This document shows, piece by piece, positions 57,910 through 64,000 of a stretch of DNA of 64,000 bases. The DNA comes from Acidobacteriota bacterium. Its GTDB lineage: Bacteria; Pseudomonadota; Alphaproteobacteria; Caulobacterales; Hyphomonadaceae. Location: positions 372,001 through 436,000 of the forward strand of contig JADJRB010000001.1 of NCBI GenBank assembly GCA_016712445.1, read 5' to 3'. Both the position numbers and the translations under genes were made by a program. Each line of letters starts with the position of its first letter. Positions within the stretch are counted from its first letter, which is position 1. Below the pieces are notes generated by a model, which made no database searches, was not told where the DNA came from, and was given only the letters and a program-made list of their open reading frames with translations.

Positions 57910-58485
57910 CTATTCGGCTGCGACGGTGACTTCTTCGTCGAGCCGGTAGACGTTGCGCAGGATCATCTGGCAGTGCTGGGCGACCGATTTTAGGTCGGCC
58001 GGCACGTCGCCCGGATTGTCCGATGCGAATTCCGAAAGTTTGCGGGCGACGCGCAGGAGGTCCGGCGTGTGGACGATCATGCGGGCCTGGTGCTCGATGC
58101 GCTGCGGGTCGCGGTCATACTCGGCGCCGCTGACGCGCCAGCCGCCGCTGCTGCCCTCGTCGGTCGCCACCACCGGATAGGTGCCGGGATTGGCGAGCGT
58201 GACGCCGAACTCGCTGGGACGCCATTTGATCGAGCGGCGGTCGATGACCCACTGCTCCAGCATGATGTCGTCGTCATCGTCGGCGACGCGGTTCTGGTTG
58301 TGTACGGCCTGTTCGGAGACAAGCTCGTGTGCGTGGAACTGGCGGCCGAGCCCACAGTCATATGTAATGCGGAGCGGTTCGTTGACGTCCTTCACCCAAT
58401 GGGGAACGACATGTTCGACGACGGCCCATGTGCCGACCGGCTTCACGAAAACGCGCTGCGACTTGTGGAACAGGGCCTTGGCCAT
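57910..58485 (-). CDS. Conserved hypothetical protein
   Basis: A 191-residue soluble protein beginning MAKALFHKSQRVFVKPVGTW. It has an N-terminal beta-rich part (VEHVVPHWVKDVNEPLRITY; VTLANPGTYPVVATDEGS) and a helical C terminus (DLLRVARKLSEFASDNPGDV; SVAQHCQMILRNVYRLDEEV). The composition and a good GGAGGA site 8 nt before ATG 58485 support a real gene. The N-terminal half resembles small KOW/SH3-like folds but this is weak. Function unknown. Confidence 0.78.
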   Translation of the reverse strand: MAKALFHKSQRVFVKPVGTWAVVEHVVPHWVKDVNEPLRITYDCGLGRQFHAHELVSEQAVHNQNRVADDDDDIMLEQWVIDRRSIKWRPSEFGVTLANPGTYPVVATDEGSSGGWRVSGAEYDRDPQRIEHQARMIVHTPDLLRVARKLSEFASDNPGDVPADLKSVAQHCQMILRNVYRLDEEVTVAAE

Positions 58486-58682
58486 GCGGGGTGTCCTCCA
58501 ACCAGACGACAAGGTGCCACAGGTTTGTGGGGGTCCGGTGAACGGGAACGGTGAAATTCAACCGATCCGCCTGCCCGCCATTGCCGCTGGGTCACGCCTT
58601 TCCGCGCGCGTAAAGTGCGCTATTCTCCCGTCATCCGCATAACAAGCACGCCTGCCTGAAGGGCGATGGGAGCAAACGCGCC

Positions 58683-59798
58683 ATGAATTTCGATTTCTCC
58701 GAAGACCAGAAATACCTTGCCGGCGAAGCCCGGAAGTTCCTGTCGGCCGAGTGCCCGACCTCGGAAGTCCGCAAGGTGCTGAACGACGACAAGGTCGCCT
58801 ATCACAAGGACCTCTGGAAGAAGGTCGGCGAGATGGGCTGGCTCGGTGCCGCGATCCCGGAAGAGCACGGCGGGCTGGGCCTCGGCATGCTGGAAATGTG
58901 CGTGCTGGCTGAAGAGATGGGCCGCGCGATTGCGCCCGTCCCGTTCGCATCGACCGCCTATTACCTGACCGAAGCCGTGAAGCTGGCCGGCAGCGAAAAG
59001 CAGAAGGCCGCCATCCTGCCCCAGATCGCGGCAGGTGACGTGATCGGCGCCTATGCCGCCTCTGAAGGCCCGGGCGCGCCGGACGCCTCCAACATCCGCA
59101 CCACGTTTGACGGCAAGACGCTGACCGGCACCAAGATCCCGGTCACAGACGGCGACATCGCCACGCACGCCGTGGTGCTCGCCAAGGAAGGCAAAGGCCT
59201 CGCGCTTGTGCTGGTCGACCTGTCCGCCAAGGGCGTGACCCGCAAGGTTGTCCAGACCATCGACCCGACCCGCAGCCATGCCGAGATCCAGTTCGACGGC
59301 GTCGCCGCCGAGCGGCTGGGCGGCAAGGGCGAAGGCGAACGCCTGAACGCCGAACTGATGGACCGCGTGGCAGTGCTGCTCGCCTTCGAACAGCTGGGCG
59401 GCGCCTCGGTCTGCCTCGACATGGCCAACGACTATGCCAAGAACCGCTACGCCTTCGGCCGCCCGATCGGCGGCAACCAGGCAATCAAGCACAAGCTGGC
59501 CGACATCTATGTGAAGAACGAGGTCGCCCGCTCGAACAGCTATTACGGCGCCTGGGCGCTCTCGACCGGCGCAGCCGAACTTCCGGAAGCCGCTGCGGCC
59601 GCCCGCGTTGCCGCGTCGGAGGCCTACTGGTTCGCGTCGAAGGAAAACATCCAGACCCATGGCGGCATGGGCTTCACCTGGGAAGTCGACTGCCACCTGT
59701 TCTACCGCCGCGCAAAGCTGCTGGCGGTGCAGGCAGGCTCACCCAAGGTCTGGAAAGAGAAACTGGTGCGCGCGCTCGAGGCAAAGAATGCGGCCTGA
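58683..59798 (+). CDS. Acyl-CoA dehydrogenase subunit lacking the usual catalytic Glu region (PimD-like)
   Basis: A 371-residue acyl-CoA dehydrogenase homologue of the short-subunit type. MNFDFSEDQKYLAGEARKFL, MGWLGAAIPEEHGGLGLGML and KNRYAFGRPIGGNQAIKHKL are typical. The C-terminal part QTHGGMGFTWEVDCHLFYRR ends in LLAVQAGSPKVWKEKLVRAL and lacks the R-x-x-GGT-E motif that carries the base, as in the non-catalytic member of heteromeric dehydrogenases (FadE pairs of sterol/terpenoid catabolism). The partner is probably the 399-residue protein at 60.6 kb. Substrate unknown. Confidence 0.88.
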   Translation: MNFDFSEDQKYLAGEARKFLSAECPTSEVRKVLNDDKVAYHKDLWKKVGEMGWLGAAIPEEHGGLGLGMLEMCVLAEEMGRAIAPVPFASTAYYLTEAVKLAGSEKQKAAILPQIAAGDVIGAYAASEGPGAPDASNIRTTFDGKTLTGTKIPVTDGDIATHAVVLAKEGKGLALVLVDLSAKGVTRKVVQTIDPTRSHAEIQFDGVAAERLGGKGEGERLNAELMDRVAVLLAFEQLGGASVCLDMANDYAKNRYAFGRPIGGNQAIKHKLADIYVKNEVARSNSYYGAWALSTGAAELPEAAAAARVAASEAYWFASKENIQTHGGMGFTWEVDCHLFYRRAKLLAVQAGSPKVWKEKLVRALEAKNAA

Positions 59799-59823
59799 GG
59801 CCAACCCTGCGGCAATGAGCGGA

Positions 59824-59843
59824 CGGCGGGAATTCTCCCGCCG
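59824..59843. terminator. Hairpin between convergent dehydrogenase and Hcp-like genes
   Basis: CGGCGGGA-ATTC-TCCCGCCG, an 8-bp perfect stem, 25 nt after the dehydrogenase stop and 16 nt before the Hcp-like stop. T-rich sequence follows only loosely (TCTGTTGTTG). Confidence 0.55.
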
Positions 59844-59859
59844 CCCGTCTGTTGTTGCG

Positions 59860-60393
59860 TTACTGGCCTTCAACGGCGCCGTAGGTGACCGGCGGCGGGG
59901 CTTCCCAGCTGACCGAGTCGGTCGGCTTGGTCGCGCCGGCCGCATACACGTCGAGCTTGGCGGTCTTGTAGGTGATGTCGAAGTTCTCGACGACCACGTT
60001 GTTCTCGCCGGTATAGGTCGAGTAGTTGTTCAGCACGGCGTTGGTCAGCGTCCAGACCTGCTTGTCGGCCGAGCCGTCAGCCGTGATCGTAATCTCGACG
60101 GTCGGAACAGCCGTGCCTGCCACAATGTTCTTGATGACCTTCACCGAGGACGCGTCGAAGCTGCGCGTGACATAGATGCCGCCGGCGTAGAGCGTCGACT
60201 TGGCCGGCTCGACCGGCATGTAGGTGATCGGATCGTAAACCGGCTGCTGCGAGACGCTGAACGTCACCGCGGTTGCAGGCACCTTGTCGGCGCCCAGCTT
60301 GAGTTCGACACCGGCATGCGCGAGCCCGGCAATGAGCATGGAGGCTGCAGAGGCAGCGGCGATGCGACGGGTGTGCGCAAGAATCTTCGACAT
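59860..60393 (-). CDS. Sec-exported Hcp-like protein
   Basis: A 177-residue protein with a clear Sec signal peptide (MSKILAHTRRIAAASAASML, cleavage near LAHA-GVEL). The mature part resembles the Hcp tube-protein fold: beta strands with VTRSFDASSVKVIKNIVAG, VPTVEITITADGSADKQVWT, LTNAVLNNYSTYTGE and FDITYKTAKLDVYA, matching the order of the family's D-x-SS, G-x-x-P, Tyr-containing strand and final strand. No type VI secretion gene is nearby and classical Hcp has no signal peptide. AAGGGA lies 9 nt before ATG 60393. Function not assignable. Confidence 0.6.
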   Translation of the reverse strand: MSKILAHTRRIAAASAASMLIAGLAHAGVELKLGADKVPATAVTFSVSQQPVYDPITYMPVEPAKSTLYAGGIYVTRSFDASSVKVIKNIVAGTAVPTVEITITADGSADKQVWTLTNAVLNNYSTYTGENNVVVENFDITYKTAKLDVYAAGATKPTDSVSWEAPPPVTYGAVEGQ

Positions 60394-60599
60394 GAGAATT
60401 CGTCCCTTTGTAGTGCGCCGCGAACTGGAGCCCATCGCTCCTTGCCCCGGCGCACGAAGCTCATACGACGCCCCAATTCGGGATGGAATATGGCGGCACG
60501 CTGTCAGCAACCGTTCACACAGAAATTTTTTTACCAAACTGTAACCCGGACCGAGCGCCCGGTTTCAACCTCTAGCCACTGAAAGCAACGGAGACCGAG

Positions 60600-61799
60600 A
60601 TGGACTTCAACGACACCCCCGCCGAGGCCGCCTTCCGCAAGGAAGCGCACGACTTCCTCAGCAAGCACCTGGAGCCCAAGGGCTCGGCGCCGACATCGCG
60701 CGACCGCGTGAACATGCTGCAGAAGGCCAAGGACTGGCAGAAGATCAAGGCCGAGAACAAGTTCGCCCAGATCACCTGGCCGAAGGAATGGGGCGGACGC
60801 GGCGGTACCTCGATGGAAGCCGTCATCTGGGGCCAGGAAGAATCGAAATTCGACGCGCCGACCGGCCCGTTTGCCATCGGCCTTGGCATGTGCGTGCCGA
60901 CCGTCATCGCGTTCGGCTCGGACGCCCACAAGGAACGCTATGTGAAGAAGGCCCTGATGGGCGAAGAGATCTGGTGCCAGCTGTTCTCCGAACCCTCGGC
61001 AGGCTCCGACGTGGCCGGCCTCAAGACCAAGGCGGTCAAGGACGGTGACGAGTGGGTGATCAACGGCCAGAAGGTCTGGACCTCCGGCGCGCACTATTCG
61101 GATTTCGGCATCGTCCTCGTGCGGACCAACCCGAAAGTGCCGAAGCACAAAGGCCTGACCATGTTCATCGTGAACATGAAGCAGAAGGGCGTTGAAGTGC
61201 GCCCGATCCACCAGGCCTCGGGTGGGCGCGAGTTCAACGAAGTCTACTTCACCGACGTGCGCATTCCGGACACGGACCGTCTCGGCCCCGTCGGCGACGG
61301 CTGGAAGGTGGCCCTCGTCACGCTGATGAACGAGCGCCTGGCGGTTGGCGGCTCACCCGGTCCGGACTGGGCCGAGATCATGGCCTATGCCAAGGACGCC
61401 GGCAGCATCACCGACCAGGCCTTCCGCGAGAAGCTGGCCGACTGGTATGTCGCGGCCCAAGGCTACAAGCTGACGAAGTTCCGCACCCAGACGGCCCTGT
61501 CGCGCGGCCAGACACCGGGCCCGGAAAACTCGATCGGCAAGATCATCACCGCCAACCACCTGCAGGACATCTGCAACTCGGCCATCGAGATGCAGGACCA
61601 TTACGGCATCATCACCGAAACCGAGCGGATGCCGGGCGATGCAATCTTCCAGCAGAGCTTCATGTGGGCTCCGGGCCTTCGTATTGCGGGCGGCACCGAC
61701 GAGATCCTGAAGAACATCATCGCCGAGCGCGTGCTCGGCCTGCCGCAAGACGTGCGCGTCGACAAGGATCTCGCCTTCGACGAAATGAAGGCCGGCTAG
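60600..61799 (+). CDS. Acyl-CoA dehydrogenase, catalytic-type subunit (PimC-like)
   Basis: A 399-residue acyl-CoA dehydrogenase. Segments: MDFNDTPAEAAFRKEAHDFL, FAQITWPKEWGGRGGTSMEA, LFSEPSAGSDVAGLKTKAVK (FAD loop), GQKVWTSGAHYSDFGIVLVR and the C-terminal LRIAGGTDEILKNIIAERVL, where GGTDE supplies the likely catalytic Glu. The absence of this motif in the 58.7-kb homologue suggests a heteromeric enzyme. CGGAG precedes ATG 60600. An Hcp-like gene of opposite strand separates the two, so they have separate promoters. Confidence 0.9.
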   Translation: MDFNDTPAEAAFRKEAHDFLSKHLEPKGSAPTSRDRVNMLQKAKDWQKIKAENKFAQITWPKEWGGRGGTSMEAVIWGQEESKFDAPTGPFAIGLGMCVPTVIAFGSDAHKERYVKKALMGEEIWCQLFSEPSAGSDVAGLKTKAVKDGDEWVINGQKVWTSGAHYSDFGIVLVRTNPKVPKHKGLTMFIVNMKQKGVEVRPIHQASGGREFNEVYFTDVRIPDTDRLGPVGDGWKVALVTLMNERLAVGGSPGPDWAEIMAYAKDAGSITDQAFREKLADWYVAAQGYKLTKFRTQTALSRGQTPGPENSIGKIITANHLQDICNSAIEMQDHYGIITETERMPGDAIFQQSFMWAPGLRIAGGTDEILKNIIAERVLGLPQDVRVDKDLAFDEMKAG

Positions 61800-61822
61800 G
61801 GCGGATCCGGACGACCTGACCT

Positions 61823-61858
61823 CAAGGGGCGGCTTGCATGGCAGACCGCCCCTTTTTT
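61823..61858 (+). terminator. Rho-independent terminator after acyl-CoA dehydrogenase
   Basis: AAGGGGCGG pairs with CCGCCCCTT across a 13-nt loop and runs into TTTTT. It lies 24 nt after the stop codon and 12 nt before the Crp/Fnr start. Confidence 0.8.
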
Positions 61859-61869
61859 ATTGTGGTGCG

Positions 61870-62490
61870 ATGACGCGTGCAACGCCGCCTTCTTCTGGTG
61901 CCCGTCCGCTGGCCTGTCCGGCGGGCACGGTGCTGTTCCGCCCCGACGACACCTGTGCGGGGTTCGTGGTGCTGGCGGAAGGCTGCATCCGGGTGTCGCT
62001 GACGAGCCCGGGCGGGCGCGAGATCGTGCTCTACCGGGTCCAACCAGGCGATGTTTGTCTGCAGACCTTCACCTGCCTCGCCGAAGGGCGGGTCTATTCC
62101 GCCGAGGGTGTGGCCGAGACCGAACTTAAAGGTGAGCTGATCCCGCCTGCGGAATACGAACGGCGGCTGGCGGAAGACCCCGACTTCCGCCGCCGCGTTT
62201 TCATGGCCGTGGCGCACCGGTTTGCCGACTTCGAACACCTGGTGGAATCGCTCGCCTCGGCCAGCATCGAAGCGCGCCTTGCCGAGGCGCTTCTCGCACG
62301 CGCCGACGCGCAGGACGACGTGCACCTGACGCATGACGCACTCGCCGCCGAGATCGGTTCGGCCCGCGAAGTCGTGAGCCGCCAACTGGCCCGGTTCGAA
62401 CGGGCCGGCCTGGTCGGCCTGTCGCGCGGAAAGGTGACGCTGCGGGCGAAATCCGTCCTGCAAAGGAAAGCCGCCGGTTCGGTGACTTAG
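61870..62490 (+). CDS. Crp/Fnr-family transcriptional regulator
   Basis: A protein of 206 residues. The cyclic-nucleotide-binding-like domain starts LACPAGTVLFRPDDTCAGFV and contains EGCIRVSLTSPGGREIVLYR, then VQPGDVCLQTFTCLAEGRVY; Cys in these positions recall redox- or gas-responsive members rather than cAMP binders. The C-terminal helix-turn-helix is THDALAAEIGSAREVVSRQL followed by ARFERAGLVGLSRGKVTL. The stop overlaps a 17-nt palindrome placed before the DUF2892 gene. ATG 61870 is chosen; an earlier in-frame ATG at 61834 lies inside the terminator. Confidence 0.88.
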   Translation: MTRATPPSSGARPLACPAGTVLFRPDDTCAGFVVLAEGCIRVSLTSPGGREIVLYRVQPGDVCLQTFTCLAEGRVYSAEGVAETELKGELIPPAEYERRLAEDPDFRRRVFMAVAHRFADFEHLVESLASASIEARLAEALLARADAQDDVHLTHDALAAEIGSAREVVSRQLARFERAGLVGLSRGKVTLRAKSVLQRKAAGSVT

Positions 62491-62496
62491 TCACCG
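62480..62496. promoter_or_regulatory. 17-nt palindrome before the DUF2892 gene
   Basis: CGGTGACT-T-AGTCACCG: 8-bp perfect arms around one base. It overlaps the end of the Crp/Fnr gene and lies 51 nt before the next start codon. It is a plausible binding site for the adjacent Crp/Fnr protein, whose family binds symmetric sites of this size. Confidence 0.5.
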
Positions 62497-62547
62497 ACGC
62501 CTTGGCCGGGCCGGCTTAAAGTGTCTCCATCAACAAAGGAGACCGCC

Positions 62548-62745
62548 ATGTTCAAGACCAATGAAGGCACCCTCGACCGCGCCCTGCGCGTGATTGCAGG
62601 CCTCGTACTCATCGGCCTCGTCTTCGTCGGACCCAAGATCGTCTGGGGCTGGATCGGCCTTGTACCGCTGATCACCGGCCTTGCCGGCACCTGCCCGGTC
62701 TACAGTCTCTTGGGCATCAGCACCTGCCCGATGAAAAAGGGCTAG
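62548..62745 (+). CDS. DUF2892 (YgaP-TM-like) membrane protein
   Basis: A 65-residue membrane protein: MFKTNEGTLDRALRVIAGLV is the DUF2892 start, then two helices (VLIGLVFVGPKIVWGWIGLV; LITGLAGTCPVYSLLGI) and the conserved TCPVYSLLGISTCPMKKG with two Cys. Family members accompany rhodanese and sulfur/redox genes and form the membrane part of YgaP. AAAGGAG lies 7 nt before ATG 62548. The Crp/Fnr gene upstream and the intervening palindrome suggest direct regulation. Confidence 0.85.
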   Translation: MFKTNEGTLDRALRVIAGLVLIGLVFVGPKIVWGWIGLVPLITGLAGTCPVYSLLGISTCPMKKG

Positions 62746-62752
62746 AGCAAAG

Positions 62753-62777
62753 CGCGATCTGATGGAATCAGATCGCG
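62753..62777. repeat. Palindromic element after DUF2892 gene
   Basis: CGCGATCTGAT-GGA-ATCAGATCGCG, a perfect 11-bp stem 8 nt after the stop. No strong T run follows. A second small palindrome CTTTCG...CGAAAG follows at 62787-62805. It could be a dispersed repeat or a transcript-end structure. Confidence 0.55.
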
Positions 62778-62855
62778 TTCTCAAGGCTTTCGGATTGATC
62801 GAAAGTTCTTGCGCTCAACCGGCGCCCACTTGAGCGAAATTTGCTCTTGGCCCGC

Positions 62856-63437
62856 CTATTCCGGCGCGCGCGTCTCCTGCGCGATGAAGCCTGCGAGTTC
62901 GCTGACGCAGGCGCGGCCGGCATCGGTGAGCGCCTTGGCGCGGGCGGCGTTCGACGGATCGAGTGCGATGGCGGAGGTGGCAAGACTGGTCTGCGAGACC
63001 ACCTTGCGCGCACGCCCGGTCAGCAGCGTGGCATCGAGCCGGCAGCGCGCCGTCTCGCCATAAAGCGTGAACTCCGACAGGCGCCACTGCACCTCGAACT
63101 GCGTCGGCCCCGACATGTTCGATGCGAGCGCGGCGAACTGGCCCTCGCCGCTGAGCGAATCCAGAAGGGCGCCCTGCATCATCTCGGTCGCATTGTCCGT
63201 CCACTGCACACCGCGCACGATGCGCAGGGCGCCGGTCTCGTCTTCGGCAGCGATCGTGCGGCCAGAGAAAAGGCGCGAAGCCTCAGGCTCGTGGATCGTG
63301 ACGGTCGCGGTGAGCCGGTGCATCGGCTCCATCGGGCCGATGCGGTAATAGGCATCCGGCGCCTCAGGCTGTTTCAGCACATTGACGCAGCCGCCGAGGG
63401 CCGCGAACGCTGCGACAAGGACCAGTTTCCGGATCAT
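62856..63437 (-). CDS. ABC-type transport auxiliary lipoprotein (MCE system)
   Basis: A 193-residue lipoprotein of the ABC_trans_aux family associated with MCE lipid transporters. MIRKLVLVAAFAALGGC is the signal peptide with lipobox (Cys17). The family core follows: YYRIGPMEPMHRLTATVTIH, GALRIVRGVQWTDNATEMMQ and LSEFTLYGETARCRLDATLL. It overlaps the upstream MCE gene by 4 nt (ATGA, 63434-63437), so it is the last gene of that operon. It likely supports outer-membrane phospholipid trafficking. Confidence 0.85.
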   Translation of the reverse strand: MIRKLVLVAAFAALGGCVNVLKQPEAPDAYYRIGPMEPMHRLTATVTIHEPEASRLFSGRTIAAEDETGALRIVRGVQWTDNATEMMQGALLDSLSGEGQFAALASNMSGPTQFEVQWRLSEFTLYGETARCRLDATLLTGRARKVVSQTSLATSAIALDPSNAARAKALTDAGRACVSELAGFIAQETRAPE

Positions 63438-64000
63438 CGCTTCTTCTCCTCGTAAGGCAGGGGTTCGCCGACGACGAAGCCTTGCGGATTGCGCTCGATC
63501 TCGCGCACGGCGCGGTCGAGGCGGTTGATCAGTACACGCAGATCCTGGCTGGCGGCCGACGTATTTTCGAAGGTCTGGGTCGCCGGGCCTTCCATGACGG
63601 CCGTGGCCGCCGCAACCGTCCGCTGTGTCTGGGCCAGCGTTTCGGTCGCCGCCGTCGCGACCGTGCGGAAGTCGCCAACCAGTGTCTTCAGGTCTTCGCC
63701 CGCGCCGGTGATCGCGGTATTCGCCGACACGCTGACCGAGCCGAACTCGTTGGAGGCCGTTTCAAATGCCGCCGCAGCATCGGACACATCCTTCAGCGTC
63801 GCCGACGCTTCGCTGACGAGCCCCTTGTCGCCGGCGAGCTGCGTGGTGAGCGTCTCGATATTGTGGATCGAAGTGGTGATGGAGGCGATGTTCTCGTCGG
63901 TTAGGATCTTGTTGATGCCGTCAAAAGTGAGGTTCGCGCGCCCCAGCGCTTGCGCGCCGCCGGCAACGATCTGGTCCACCAGCGTGCGCTCCGACTTGAT
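63434..64000 (-). CDS. MCE/MlaD-family substrate-binding protein, C-terminal part (cut by window edge)
   Basis: The frame is open at base 64000 and gives 188 C-terminal residues. The sequence is a long helical, Thr/Ala-rich segment with heptad-like repeats (ITTSIHNIETLTTQLAGDKG; SATLKDVSDAAAAFETASNE; AATETLAQTQRTVAAATAVM; LRVLINRLDRAVREIERNPQ), which is the usual tail of MCE proteins that form the lipid tunnel. The MCE domain itself would lie beyond the window. The coupled auxiliary lipoprotein confirms the system. Confidence 0.85.
   Translation of the reverse strand: MKSERTLVDQIVAGGAQALGRANLTFDGINKILTDENIASITTSIHNIETLTTQLAGDKGLVSEASATLKDVSDAAAAFETASNEFGSVSVSANTAITGAGEDLKTLVGDFRTVATAATETLAQTQRTVAAATAVMEGPATQTFENTSAASQDLRVLINRLDRAVREIERNPQGFVVGEPLPYEEKKR

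Noticed and set aside
59860..60393. Part of a type VI secretion cluster
   Set aside because: Only an Hcp-like fold is seen, with a Sec signal peptide; none of the Tss genes are present in the window.
62753..62777. Strong rho-independent terminator of the DUF2892 gene
   Set aside because: The stem is perfect but is followed by TTCTC, not a T run; it is listed as a palindromic element instead.

Overview
The window is a chromosomal segment of an alphaproteobacterium, most likely of the Hyphomonadaceae/Caulobacterales group. The evidence is high GC with strong third-position bias, a PodJ-type polarity protein preceded by an exact CtrA box, a PleC/DivJ-like sensor kinase next to pepN, alphaproteobacterial CsgH, frequent TTG starts and short overlapping stop/start junctions. 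This placement is inferred from gene content only. No tRNA, rRNA, CRISPR array, prophage or insertion sequence was recognised.

Layout. 1-3 kb: glyQ (cut by the left edge), a 36-residue membrane peptide, a TrmN6-like methyltransferase, two lipoproteins and a DUF2007 protein, next to a polyprenyl diphosphate synthase (3.1-4.1 kb). 4.1-9.1 kb, minus strand: a MraY/WecA-type transferase, ispE, a TPR lipoprotein and a periplasmic amidase. 9.5-12.2 kb: RNase E with a long leader and an acidic, His/Asp-rich insert. 12.2-20.6 kb, minus strand: a fatty-acid/acyl-CoA degradation cluster (fadB-like, a 2-TM protein, thiolase, hotdog thioesterase, two acyl-CoA dehydrogenases) headed by a MerR regulator with a candidate shared operator. 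20.8-26.6 kb: the PodJ-like protein and a beta-propeller lipoprotein. 26.7-35.7 kb: mixed housekeeping and regulatory genes (nudC, an Ala/Lys/Pro-rich peptide, a YHS protein, a DoxX-like/LysR pair, prephenate dehydratase, cytochrome c, NlpC/P60, MarR, a Zur-like protein and a thioesterase).

35.7-43.9 kb: a tyrosine/phenylalanine catabolic block (aromatic aminotransferase, HPPD, a VOC enzyme, fumarylacetoacetase-like hydrolase, ScoA/ScoB) with a divergent MarR regulator over a near-palindromic operator. An AT-richer TPR gene is wedged between scoA and scoB. Homogentisate dioxygenase is not in the window. 44.0-45.6 kb: a compact curli-like amyloid operon (curlin, CsgH, second curlin) without its CsgG/E/F export genes. 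47.9-50.3 kb: a BlaI/M56 (BlaR-like) pair with two operators over its promoter and no beta-lactamase or PBP gene beside it.

50.4-64 kb: a lipoprotein, kdsB, a histidine-phosphatase-fold protein lacking its second His, the sensor kinase, pepN, a VanZ-like protein and a conserved hypothetical. Then come two heteromeric-type acyl-CoA dehydrogenase subunits flanking a Sec-exported Hcp-like protein, a Crp/Fnr regulator with a 17-nt palindrome before a DUF2892 gene, and the end of an MCE/MlaD lipid-transport operon cut by the right edge.

Intergenic regions carry at least two families of dispersed palindromic (REP-like) repeats, concentrated at 30.4, 37.3-38.4 and 41.4-42.2 kb.
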